From Butyrivibrio sp. VCD2006 (GTDB taxonomy: Bacteria; Bacillota; Clostridia; Lachnospirales; Lachnospiraceae), in the NCBI RefSeq assembly GCF_000423925.1, contig NZ_AUIX01000008.1:1-64000 (forward strand): a DNA stretch of 64,000 bases, given 5' to 3'. The notes beneath the pieces were generated by a model. The model searched no databases and was not told where the DNA came from. It saw only the letters and a list, made by a program, of their open reading frames with translations. The position numbers and the translations under genes were made by a program. Below, piece by piece: positions 1 to 7,298 of the stretch (positions are counted from its first letter, which is position 1; each line of letters starts with the position of its first letter).

Positions 1-78
1 AATGAGCGACCGGTCAATGAATCTTACATTATTGTAACAAGTGGGTAAATCCTATACTCAATGTTTTAAACATTCTAA

Positions 79-105
79 AGCTCAGCGCAGCAAGTGCGCA
101 GAGCT
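79..105. repeat. Imperfect hairpin upstream of the RiPP locus
   Basis: AGCTC/GAGCT and GCGCA/TGCGC arms flank a GCAAG loop, with one A-A mismatch. No T-run follows, so it is not a convincing terminator for the + strand. The rest of 1-152 is AT-rich and I see no gene in it. The hairpin may belong to whatever precedes the window. Confidence 0.5.
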
Positions 106-152
106 GTGATAATAATGACGGTAATAAAAATATTACAATTTGGTAAGATTCC

Positions 153-181
153 TTGCACCAAAAAATATTTGGGAATATTAT
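153..181 (+). promoter_or_regulatory. Sigma-A-like promoter of the precursor peptide gene
   Basis: TTGCAC at 153-158 and TATTAT at 176-181 are separated by 17 bases, close to the housekeeping consensus. The predicted start of transcription near 188 gives a short leader containing AAGGAGG (205-211), 8 bases before the ATG at 220. The promoter drives the precursor and, past the internal terminator, the kinase. Confidence 0.6.
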
Positions 182-219
182 AAAATAAGTAATATAAAGT
201 CACCAAGGAGGATTGTGTA

Positions 220-357
220 ATGAAAAAGACATGGAATGATGCATCACTTATTGAGTTAGATATGACAGCAACAGCTACAGAGGGAGAGGGATATGAAGTT
301 GATCCTAGCGGACATGCTCATGCTATTTCTGGTGAAGATCTGCCTGATATCTACTAA
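220..357 (+). CDS. Putative RiPP precursor peptide, paeninodin/lasso-like (45 aa)
   Basis: A 45-codon gene with a very strong ribosome binding site (AAGGAGG, 8-base spacing) and its own promoter. The N-terminus MKKTWNDASLIELDM has the leader pattern of paeninodin-type lasso peptides (KK-x-aromatic, then hydrophobic-x-x-L-D), followed by a Thr-rich junction (TATATEGEG). By alignment to the paeninodin precursor as I remember it, Thr18 would be the -2 threonine and Asp28 would fall at core position 9, the usual ring-closing acid. An alternative cut before Gly22 would put Asp28 at core position 7. The rest is acidic (ends GEDLPDIY), with an HAHA patch and no Cys. Neighbours are an HPr-kinase-like gene and a PqqD-like gene, which are known lasso-peptide partners. 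No serine is at the C-terminus, where paeninodin is phosphorylated. The class is an inference; the gene itself is well supported. Confidence 0.7.
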   Translation: MKKTWNDASLIELDMTATATEGEGYEVDPSGHAHAISGEDLPDIY

Positions 358-374
358 TTTATTAAGTGTGTACG

Positions 375-404
375 GACCAGTTCATTTCGAACTGGTCTAT
401 TTTT
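375..404 (+). terminator. Intrinsic terminator between precursor and kinase
   Basis: GACCAGTTC (375-383) pairs perfectly with GAACTGGTC (389-397) around a five-base loop, followed by TATTTTT. It lies 18 bases after the precursor stop. Such a partial terminator is often placed after RiPP precursors so that much more precursor than enzyme is made. It also shows that the possible GTG start of the kinase at 366 is unlikely. Confidence 0.8.
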
Positions 405-422
405 GATGGAGCGATATTTGAT

Positions 423-1334
423 ATGTATTATTACGAAATATATGGCCTGAAAATTGTTACGGATTATGAGCTTGAAGAGGCAATAGGAAAAGAGCCTTTT
501 GATGCGTCTGATGTAACTGTTTTAATGGATAAGGAACATAATACTGCTTATGATATGACTGAAGCTGATAAAGAGTTTGAGGGGTATTTTTACCACTATG
601 AGCCGGCTATGGGCTGGATCAGATACCCGAATCAGGGAGCATTTATTATTGAAAATGGTAATAGTATTAAATATAAGCTCTATGACGGATATAACAGGCT
701 CCTTATTAATGAGATTATTCTCTGTCTGGCACTCCCGATAGTAATAGTACAGAGGCAGCAGCTGATGCTGCATGGAAGCGGACTTGTAGTCAATGATAAA
801 TGTCTTATCTTATCAGGAAAAAGTGGAGCAGGGAAATCCACGCTTACCAATGAATTGATAAGGCATGGTGCTAAGTTCCTGGCGGATGATACGGTTGCTT
901 TGGAAGTTGATGATGATGTTTATGCATATCCTGCATATCCTCAGCAGAAGCTGTGCCTTGATCAGATAAGCGAGGAGCTTAAGAAGGAATGTACAATGGT
1001 GCTCCTTCCGGAAGATGATGGAGTTGCTAAATATGGGGTAAGGGATCGGAATAGGTTTTATGACCATAAGATAAAAGTCGATATGTTTGTAGTCATAAAC
1101 CCCACTGATGATGTTTCTGAGCCGGTACTTCAACAGATAGTCGGTGCAGATGCCATGGGGCTTGTTTTGAATAATATATATCAAAGAGGTGCATTTAAAA
1201 AGGTCGGTATGTCACCGGAGCTATTTCAGAAATGCATTACAGTAGCCAAGGAAGTCAAAGTTTACAAGCTGTCAAGACCACGTAATGGTATGACAACTAA
1301 AGAACAGGTTAAGCTGATTATGGAAAATCTTTGA
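423..1334 (+). CDS. HPr kinase-like protein of RiPP/lasso type (303 aa)
   Basis: Contains the HPr kinase/phosphorylase C-terminal core: LHGSG with His117, the P-loop GKSGAGKST (residues 132-140) and the ADDT motif (Asp155-Asp156). The N-terminal ~110 residues are unlike the HprK N-domain. This architecture matches the HprK-related kinases found beside PqqD-like proteins and paeninodin-type lasso peptides, some of which phosphorylate the precursor C-terminus. The ATG at 423 is chosen because GGAG lies at 408-411 and the upstream GTG at 366 would put the terminator hairpin inside the coding region. The precursor here ends in Tyr rather than Ser, so a different acceptor (Ser9, Ser30 or Ser37, Tyr45) or another role is possible. 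A role in catabolite repression is unlikely, since the HPr-recognising part is not evident. Confidence 0.75.
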   Translation: MYYYEIYGLKIVTDYELEEAIGKEPFDASDVTVLMDKEHNTAYDMTEADKEFEGYFYHYEPAMGWIRYPNQGAFIIENGNSIKYKLYDGYNRLLINEIILCLALPIVIVQRQQLMLHGSGLVVNDKCLILSGKSGAGKSTLTNELIRHGAKFLADDTVALEVDDDVYAYPAYPQQKLCLDQISEELKKECTMVLLPEDDGVAKYGVRDRNRFYDHKIKVDMFVVINPTDDVSEPVLQQIVGADAMGLVLNNIYQRGAFKKVGMSPELFQKCITVAKEVKVYKLSRPRNGMTTKEQVKLIMENL

Positions 1335-1419
1335 CTTCTGGCGGGCAATTTCCGCTTTTGACCGCAAAAAGTCATAGATTAAATTAAGTTAATGGCTTGT
1401 TGAAACTTAAGAAAGGCTC

Positions 1420-1695
1420 TTAATCAAAAAGAGTAATGAAATTGGATGATTCCAATTGCTGGAGGAATTTCTCTATACCGGACAGACATGTAGCTTCATC
1501 GATTTCATATAGATCAAGCATGGTATTGAGAAGGGCTCCGACAGTTGTTTCGGTTTGTATGTTATCCCAAATATCAACAGCAGTACCTTTCAACATATAA
1601 TACTTACCATTTTCAAAATCTATCATGACCTTATCTCCGGCCATGTCGGTGACGTTTATATGCTTGATCAGTTTTATTTTTGTGTCCTTATTCAT
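1420..1695 (-). CDS. PqqD-like RiPP recognition protein (91 aa)
   Basis: A small acidic protein with the PqqD fold pattern: a beta-rich N-terminus (VMIDFENGKYYMLKGTAVDIW), the typical G-x-A-x-x-IW turn, then a helical tail with regularly spaced Leu/Ile. PqqD-like domains (RREs) bind leader peptides and present them to modifying enzymes. GGAG at 1705-1708 lies nine bases before the ATG at 1695; the TTG that opens the frame at 1710 overlaps this site and is rejected. It runs convergent to the kinase gene and lies about 150 bases downstream of the histidine kinase, in the same direction, so it could be the last gene of that operon. A leader-binding role is inferred from the fold and the neighbouring precursor. 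Confidence 0.75.
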   Translation of the reverse strand: MNKDTKIKLIKHINVTDMAGDKVMIDFENGKYYMLKGTAVDIWDNIQTETTVGALLNTMLDLYEIDEATCLSGIEKFLQQLESSNFITLFD

Positions 1696-1844
1696 AAAAA
1701 AATACTCCAATTATCACAGATTGTCTTATTGTCATTCATCCGGTAATAATTCATTGAGTAATATTTTTTTGTGTAATAACAAATCAGACAAAGCAATTTT
1801 AACATATGCTTTAAGAAATAAAAATAAATTTGTTTCGTGTATAT

Positions 1845-2657
1845 TTATGATTGGCATACTGGCAACATTATTGTGAATGCCGTTCCATGGTCTTCTCCTG
1901 TTGATGATGTGCAGGATATGGTGCCATTAGATAATTCGACAATCCTTTTGCAGATTGACAGACCGAGTCCTGCGCCGCTTTCGCTGCCGGGTGTCCTTGA
2001 AGCGTCTGACATAAATGACTTATCAAAAACTCTTGCAATATCATTTTGTTCAATTCCTTCACCGGTATCCCGGACTTCAATAACAGCCGAAGAGTTGTCA
2101 TCGGAAAGCTTTGCGGATAGCGTGATAGAGCCTCCCTTAGCTGTGTGTCTTCTTGCATTTTCGAATAGATTATCAAGAACTCTGTTCATGTAGTTTGTAT
2201 CTACATATATTCCCCATTCAAATTCCATAGGAACATCAAGAAACAGGTTTAAATCTTTGTATTTTGGATCAAGTTCGTTTGTGAAAAAGTAATCCTCAAG
2301 ATAGTTCCCGCAGGGAACAACTGCCGGCTTTAGAAGTTTTTCATTTGTGCCAAGTTTTGTAAGCAGGAAAATCTCCTCGATCATGAATTCGAGAGACTTG
2401 GATTTTGAGTCAATAAGACTATACATTTCAGTGCGCTTTTTGTCGTCAATCGAATTATCACTTTCAAGATATTCTATAGCACCTCTGATGGCTGCGATAG
2501 GAGATCTCAGATCATGGGAAATGTTGTAAAAAAAGTCCTTTTGCTCACGGATGTTATTGGCAAGCTTGGTATTTGATTCATAAAGTGCCTTTGACAGTTC
2601 GTCAACAGTCATCGTGGGTTCATCATACTGCTGTTTCTTTTTGGATTGCATTTTCAT
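1845..2657 (-). CDS. Soluble sensor histidine kinase (270 aa)
   Basis: HisKA plus HATPase_c with no membrane segment. The H-box is FFYNISHDLRSP (His48), the N-box NLFENARRHT (Asn167), the G1 box DTGEGI (from residue 197) and the G2 box GAGLGLSI (from residue 228). The ~40 residues before the H-box are charged and probably coiled-coil, so the signal is cytoplasmic or comes from a partner protein. It follows the OmpR-type regulator gene by 77 bases on the same strand and must be its partner. The nearest downstream gene is the PqqD-like one, so the pair could control the RiPP locus; that link rests only on position. The ribosome binding site is weak, and the ATG at 2651 is an alternative start. 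Confidence 0.88.
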   Translation of the reverse strand: MKMQSKKKQQYDEPTMTVDELSKALYESNTKLANNIREQKDFFYNISHDLRSPIAAIRGAIEYLESDNSIDDKKRTEMYSLIDSKSKSLEFMIEEIFLLTKLGTNEKLLKPAVVPCGNYLEDYFFTNELDPKYKDLNLFLDVPMEFEWGIYVDTNYMNRVLDNLFENARRHTAKGGSITLSAKLSDDNSSAVIEVRDTGEGIEQNDIARVFDKSFMSDASRTPGSESGAGLGLSICKRIVELSNGTISCTSSTGEDHGTAFTIMLPVCQS

Positions 2658-2734
2658 ATTTTTGAGCTTTGACCTTTCGGATGTTTTAATCAGTTTTTGT
2701 TAAAAATTTCTATTGGATGGGATAATCGACCGTG

Positions 2735-3418
2735 TTAGTGCGGGATTATGAATTTATATCCCTTTCCGTAGCTGGTTTCGATGCAGTTCTGCAAACCGTT
2801 AAACTCGCACAGCTTTTTTCTAAGCCTGCTTGCCTGAACCATGATTGAACGTCTGTCACCTTCCTGATATATCCCCCAGATTTTTTTGCCTATTTCTTCA
2901 AAGGTGATAATCTTATCGGGAGAAGAAACAAGCATGAGAAGAAGCTCGTATTCACGGTTGGACAGCTGGATCTCGGTATCGTTATTGTAATAGACCTTAT
3001 GTGTCAATAGCTTTATCTGAAGCGGCGGATATGAAATGATATTCGCCGTTTTGGTGATCTTTTTCTTGGAGATTTGCAGCTTGATTCTTGCTGATAACTC
3101 TTTTAAGCTATAGGGCTTTGTGATGTAGTCATCAGCACCTGAAAGGAGACCTTCCACGCGATCATCCTCGGAATCACGACCGGAGAGAAGGATAATAGGG
3201 GTATCTGTCATATCCTTAATTATGGAAACAGCTGACAGACCGTCTGTTCCGGGCATCATAATATCAAGGACAATACAGTCGGGATGCTCCTTTTTTAATG
3301 CCTTTATAGCATCGTCTGCGGTACAATAAATTATGACCTCGTAGCCTTCCTCGGTGAGATAACTGCTGTTGATATTTAAAACATCCTTGTCGTCATCAAT
3401 TAGCATTATTTTGTGCAT
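2735..3418 (-). CDS. OmpR-family response regulator (227 aa)
   Basis: An N-terminal receiver domain with the acidic pocket Asp8-Asp9-Asp10, phospho-acceptor Asp52 (IVLDIMMPG), Ser79 and Lys101 (TKPYS). A C-terminal winged helix of the Trans_reg_C type follows (SNREYELLLMLVSSPDKIITFEEI and SRLRKKL). The length is normal for the family. It is the first gene of the regulator-kinase pair and is transcribed divergently from the AraC-type gene at 3556, with 137 bases between them. Its target is unknown. The RiPP genes and the divergent galactoside locus are the closest candidates. Confidence 0.9.
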   Translation of the reverse strand: MHKIMLIDDDKDVLNINSSYLTEEGYEVIIYCTADDAIKALKKEHPDCIVLDIMMPGTDGLSAVSIIKDMTDTPIILLSGRDSEDDRVEGLLSGADDYITKPYSLKELSARIKLQISKKKITKTANIISYPPLQIKLLTHKVYYNNDTEIQLSNREYELLLMLVSSPDKIITFEEIGKKIWGIYQEGDRRSIMVQASRLRKKLCEFNGLQNCIETSYGKGYKFIIPH

Positions 3419-3555
3419 AGATTAAACTCCTGATTTTGGAAACTCGTTTTTAAAATTATAACTCGAAAGTAGGCGGATTCACATACTTGAGAATAATATA
3501 TTCTGAGAATGTTTGGATCGGAGATTTTTTTTAGTAAATCATATATAATAGCCTC

Positions 3556-4497
3556 ATGGGACGAAAAAAGAAACAGACAATTGAATTCAGATTTTATGAG
3601 ATACCCCAGGGACATAGCTGCCTTGCGCTTCTTGGCGATAAATGGATCAGGGTTTATGGAGAGGGTGAAAACACTCTTCATTTCCACAACCTGTTTGAGG
3701 TTGGATACTGCAGATATGGCGACGGAGAGATGGTGTTCGATGAAAGAGATTACCACTACGAGACGGACATGTTTTCTGCAATACCTCCGAATTATCCGCA
3801 CACTACACTTAGTGAGGATGAGAATTTCTGGGAGTATTTTTTCTTTGATCCTGAGGCTATAGTAACAGGACTCTATCCCGATAATGTTCCCAAGCAGCGC
3901 GAAGCCTTGGCTATTATCAATAAACGAGCTGACCTTATGAATGCTTCGGAGCACCGGGACATGGCTGAGATTATTAAGCGCATTATGGAGGAAATGCGGG
4001 ATAAGAATTCCTATTACAAAGAAACTACGCAGAATCTTATCAATACCTTTGTCCTTATGCTCATGAGAATGCATAAGTCAATGGATGCAGAGGCTCCAAC
4101 ACTCACGGAAATGGAGACCGGAGGAGATATTGTCAGCATAAAGCCGGCTATTACTTATATTGAGGAGCACTATGCAGATGATATCAGGGCTCAGGAACTT
4201 GCAAATGTTTGCAATATGAGTGAGACACACTTCAGAAGAAGCTTCGTGGATATAATTAATATGGCTCCCATGGATTATCTTAACCTTGTGAGAGTTCAGA
4301 AGGCATGTGACACCATGAAGAAAACAGAACACTCCATGGAAATTGTTGCTGTAGAATGTGGCTTCGGCAATGTGTCTACTTTTAACAGGAATTTCAAAAA
4401 ATTCTTGGGAACATCGCCATATCAGTGGAAAAAGAACAAGGATAATTACGTGGGTAAGCTCCTGGACTACAATATTCATGCTTTAAAGGGCTGGTAA
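3556..4497 (+). CDS. AraC-family transcriptional regulator of the galactoside locus (313 aa)
   Basis: The N-terminal ~150 residues look like an AraC-binding cupin (HFHNLFEVGYCRYGDGEMVFDE, then IPPNYPHTTLSED). The C-terminal ~100 residues carry the two helix-turn-helix motifs of AraC regulators (IRAQELANVCNMSETHFRRSF, and FGNVSTFNRNFKKFLGTSPYQW). It sits directly upstream of a sugar ABC transporter and beta-galactosidase in the same direction and probably activates them in response to a galactoside. No clear Shine-Dalgarno precedes the ATG; TATATAATA lies about ten bases upstream, so the message may be nearly leaderless. A strong terminator at 4570 separates it from the transporter genes. Confidence 0.85.
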   Translation: MGRKKKQTIEFRFYEIPQGHSCLALLGDKWIRVYGEGENTLHFHNLFEVGYCRYGDGEMVFDERDYHYETDMFSAIPPNYPHTTLSEDENFWEYFFFDPEAIVTGLYPDNVPKQREALAIINKRADLMNASEHRDMAEIIKRIMEEMRDKNSYYKETTQNLINTFVLMLMRMHKSMDAEAPTLTEMETGGDIVSIKPAITYIEEHYADDIRAQELANVCNMSETHFRRSFVDIINMAPMDYLNLVRVQKACDTMKKTEHSMEIVAVECGFGNVSTFNRNFKKFLGTSPYQWKKNKDNYVGKLLDYNIHALKGW

Positions 4498-4527
4498 GGC
4501 TTAAAATGGGCAACTTAATCATTTAAG

Positions 4528-4557
4528 TTTGTTCAAATTCTATTCAAAATTTGTTCA
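4528..4557 (+). promoter_or_regulatory. Candidate AraC-type operator (direct repeat)
   Basis: TTTGTTCA occurs at 4528-4535 and again at 4550-4557, 22 bases apart, which is two helical turns as expected for AraC-family half-sites. The repeats lie about 60-90 bases upstream of the -10 element of the sugar-binding protein gene. Binding by the AraC-type regulator encoded just upstream is inferred. Confidence 0.35.
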
Positions 4558-4569
4558 TAATTGGTCGTT

Positions 4570-4608
4570 AATGCACATTTTGTACTTAAAAATGTGCATT
4601 ATTTTTTT
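4570..4608 (+). terminator. Terminator of the AraC-type gene
   Basis: Twelve-base arms AATGCACATTTT (4570-4581) and AAAATGTGCATT (4589-4600) enclose a seven-base loop and are followed by ATTTTTTT. It isolates the regulator transcript from the transporter operon. Confidence 0.85.
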
Positions 4609-4615
4609 GCCTCAT

Positions 4616-4624
4616 TGGTATAAT
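4616..4624 (+). promoter_or_regulatory. Extended -10 promoter of the sugar ABC operon
   Basis: TGGTATAAT is a perfect extended -10 element (TGn plus TATAAT at 4619-4624). No good -35 lies 17 bases upstream, where the terminator stem sits, which fits a promoter that needs an activator. The leader to the ATG at 4746 is about 115 bases long and holds no recognised riboswitch. Confidence 0.55.
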
Positions 4625-4745
4625 ATACATAGATTTGATTCGAAAAGAGATTATTTCAGTCAAATTGCCTAAAACTCATCTGACGAGGTAATCACTTACA
4701 AATCAGGAAAAACGTTATTTTATTTTCATTAGGGAGGACATAATA

Positions 4746-6155
4746 ATGAAAAGAAAAGCTTTATCAATGATTCTTGCATCAGCAATGACACTTTCAATGA
4801 TTGCTGGATGCGGTGGCAGCGGCGCAGCTGACACAGCAGCAGACACAACAGCTGAGACAGCAACAGAGCCTGCTGAGACAACAGAAGCAGCTGATACAAC
4901 AGCTGAGACAACAGAGGAGGCTCCTGCAGCAACTGCAGACGTAGCTTCTGAGGGAGAGCATGAGCTTTCAGTTTATGCATGGGATAAGAACTTCAACATT
5001 CCTGCTCTTGAGGCAGCTGAGAAGGCTTTCCAGGAAGTAGATCCCGAGTTCAAGCTCAATATCATCGAGCAGTCAGCTTCATCTGACGTTGAGAACGCAG
5101 TTACACTTGCTGCTAACTCCGGTGATTATTCACAGCTTCCTGACATCGTTCTTTTCCAGGATCACTACATTCAGAACTATGTAACAAACTATCCGGATGC
5201 ATGGATCGACCTTGAAGATGCAGGTATTGACTGGAGCAACCTTGGTGCTGAGAAGATTTCTTACTCAACAATCGATGGCAAGCACTACGGCGCACCTGTA
5301 GATAACGGAACATCAATTTTTGCATATCGTACAGATATCCTTGAAGAGTGTGGCTACACAATCGACGATGTAACAGGAATCACATGGGACAGATGGCTTG
5401 AGATCGGCCGTGAAGTTAAGGAGAAGACAGGCAAATATCTTCTTTCCATGGACCACAACGGAGACGATCTTCCTTACATGATGATGCAGGCTGAAGGCCT
5501 TTCACAGTGGAAGGATGGACAGCCCTTCTTTGTAGGTAACGAAGAGCTTAAGCAGATCCTTCAGGTTATCATCACAGGCGCACAGGACGGTGTTATCTAC
5601 CTTTGCAATGACTGGTCTGAGTACACAGATACATCAATCATCGGCGACCAGGTAGCAGGCGTATTCAATGGTAACTGGATCATTCCTACAATGGAGCAGA
5701 ACGCAGAAGCAAGTGGTAAGTGGGCAATCACAACTATTCCTACACTTTCAGGTAAGGAAGGTTATGCAGCTAACGGTGGTTCTTCACTTTATGTAACAGC
5801 TAACTGCTCAAAGCCTGAGCTTGCTAAGTCATTCCTCGCTTACACATTCGGTGGCGGAGATGGTGCTATTGCAACATATGACGATGCTCTTCGTAACGGT
5901 GGTGTTATCGGAACATGCATTTCAGCTTCTAAGTCTGATGTATATCAGGAAGGCGTAGACTTCTTCAATGGTCAGTCAATCTATGCTGACATCGTAGCTA
6001 TGGGTGCTAAAGTTCCTGTAGTAGAGCAGAGTGACTATCACTACAACGCTCGTACATACATCCAGGCAGCTATCACAAACGTTATCAACGGTGCTGACCT
6101 TGATGCAGAGCTTCAGGGCGCTGAGGATCAGGTTAAGTTCGAGATGGGACAGTAA
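4746..6155 (+). CDS. Sugar ABC transporter substrate-binding lipoprotein (469 aa)
   Basis: A type-I extracellular solute-binding protein of the CUT1 (MalE-like) kind. It has a lipoprotein signal peptide with lipobox LSMIAGCGG (Cys22), a 40-residue Ala/Thr/Glu-rich flexible linker, then the binding domain (ELSVYAWDKNFNIPALEAAEKAF onwards). AGGGAGG precedes the ATG. The codon use is highly biased, as for a strongly expressed gene. Two CUT1 permeases and a beta-galactosidase follow, so a galactoside or galacto-oligosaccharide is the likely ligand (inference). No ATPase gene is present; CUT1 systems often share one MsmK-type ATPase encoded elsewhere. Two hairpins separate it from the permease genes and probably keep its expression higher than theirs. 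Confidence 0.92.
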   Translation: MKRKALSMILASAMTLSMIAGCGGSGAADTAADTTAETATEPAETTEAADTTAETTEEAPAATADVASEGEHELSVYAWDKNFNIPALEAAEKAFQEVDPEFKLNIIEQSASSDVENAVTLAANSGDYSQLPDIVLFQDHYIQNYVTNYPDAWIDLEDAGIDWSNLGAEKISYSTIDGKHYGAPVDNGTSIFAYRTDILEECGYTIDDVTGITWDRWLEIGREVKEKTGKYLLSMDHNGDDLPYMMMQAEGLSQWKDGQPFFVGNEELKQILQVIITGAQDGVIYLCNDWSEYTDTSIIGDQVAGVFNGNWIIPTMEQNAEASGKWAITTIPTLSGKEGYAANGGSSLYVTANCSKPELAKSFLAYTFGGGDGAIATYDDALRNGGVIGTCISASKSDVYQEGVDFFNGQSIYADIVAMGAKVPVVEQSDYHYNARTYIQAAITNVINGADLDAELQGAEDQVKFEMGQ

Positions 6156-6195
6156 AAGTGAGATAGAAAATCTTTGATTTTCGTGATTGAACTTT

Positions 6196-6227
6196 GTTCT
6201 GGAAAACGCGAAGCGTTTTAGCAGAAC
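6196..6227 (+). repeat. Intercistronic hairpin
   Basis: A compound stem: GTTCTG (6196-6201) with CAGAAC (6222-6227), and AAAACGC (6203-6209) with GCGTTTT (6213-6219) around a GAA loop. It has no T-run and lies 40 bases after the binding-protein stop. It may protect the upstream message from 3' decay. Confidence 0.6.
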
Positions 6228-6289
6228 TACCTTGTGAATCTGGAATCATTCAATTTTAGGGTTATGAATTTTTAGAGAAGGTTAAATGA

Positions 6290-6322
6290 ACGGGGAATCG
6301 GACTTCCGGTTCCCCGTATTTT
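6290..6322 (+). terminator. Attenuating terminator between binding protein and permeases
   Basis: ACGGGGAA at 6290-6297 pairs with TTCCCCGT at 6310-6317, with an inner CGG/CCG extension and an ACTT loop, followed by ATTTT. The T-run is short, so it is likely leaky. Together with the hairpin at 6196 it would lower permease expression relative to the binding protein. Confidence 0.65.
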
Positions 6323-6398
6323 AGAAAAGCAATTACTTGTGAAGCACTCCCTGTCAGTAGGGGAGCAGGACTTCAGAAAAATGTATAGGAGAACAAAA

Positions 6399-7298
6399 AT
6401 GGAAAAGAAAAAGAAAATGGGCCTTGTAGCTAAACAGAGAGCGGCCGGCTGGCTCTTCCTTGTTCTTGCATCCGCGATGATCATTGTAATGAGTTTTTAC
6501 CCCATGGTGCAGGCACTTATTACTTCTTTTAAGACGGGTACAGGTAAAAACTTCAAATGGGCTGATCCCTGGAATTACAACTATGTGAGAATGTTCCAGG
6601 ATAAGATGTTCATGAAATCTGTAGGTAATACATTCCTGTATCTGATAATCCAGGTACCGATAATGCTTATACTTGCGATTCTTCTTGCACAGCTCCTTAA
6701 CAATAAAGATCTCAAGTTCCGTGGTCTTTTCCGTACTTGTGTATTTCTTCCTTGTGCAGTATCGCTGGTATCATATGCACTTATCTTCAGATCAATATTT
6801 GCAACACAGGGTCTTGTAAACATTATCCTTACAAATCTTGGTCTTATTCATGAAAACATTAACTGGCTTGGCCAGACAAACACGGCGCGATTTGTAATTA
6901 TTATCGCACTGATATGGCGATGGACCGGATACAACATGGTATTCTATCTCGCCGGACTACAAAACATCGAATATTCAGTGTATGAGGCAGCCAAGATAGA
7001 TGGAGCAAATGCCTGGAAGACTTTCTGGTATATGACAGTTCCGCTTCTTAAGCCTGTAATTATAATGACATTCATCATGTCAATAAATGGTACACTGCAG
7101 CTCTTTGATGAGTCAGTCAACCTTACCAACGGTGGACCTGCAAATACCACAATTACTATGTCTCATTACATTTACAATAACTCATTCGGACAGGGTGTTG
7201 CTAACTTCGGTTATGCATCCGCAATGTCATTCTTTGTACTTGTGCTTGTTGCTATACTTGCAGCAATCAACTTGAAAGTAGGTGATACACGTGACTAA
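6399..7298 (+). CDS. Sugar ABC transporter permease, MalF type (299 aa)
   Basis: Six predicted membrane segments and the EAA loop YEAAKIDGANAWKTFWYMTV, which docks the ATPase. It belongs to the binding-protein-dependent transport inner membrane component family. The start at 6399 is chosen because AGGAG lies at 6387-6391; the longer frame from 6339 has no ribosome binding site and a non-hydrophobic extra 20 residues. It overlaps the next permease gene by eight bases. It forms the membrane channel with the protein encoded at 7291. Confidence 0.92.
   Translation: MEKKKKMGLVAKQRAAGWLFLVLASAMIIVMSFYPMVQALITSFKTGTGKNFKWADPWNYNYVRMFQDKMFMKSVGNTFLYLIIQVPIMLILAILLAQLLNNKDLKFRGLFRTCVFLPCAVSLVSYALIFRSIFATQGLVNIILTNLGLIHENINWLGQTNTARFVIIIALIWRWTGYNMVFYLAGLQNIEYSVYEAAKIDGANAWKTFWYMTVPLLKPVIIMTFIMSINGTLQLFDESVNLTNGGPANTTITMSHYIYNNSFGQGVANFGYASAMSFFVLVLVAILAAINLKVGDTRD

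Noticed and set aside
366..422. GTG start that would lengthen the HPr-kinase-like protein by 19 residues
   Set aside because: The region encodes the terminator hairpin, and a better start with GGAG lies at 423.
3406..4074. 222-codon minus-strand frame
   Set aside because: Lies antisense to the AraC-type gene, whose helix-turn-helix motifs are clear.
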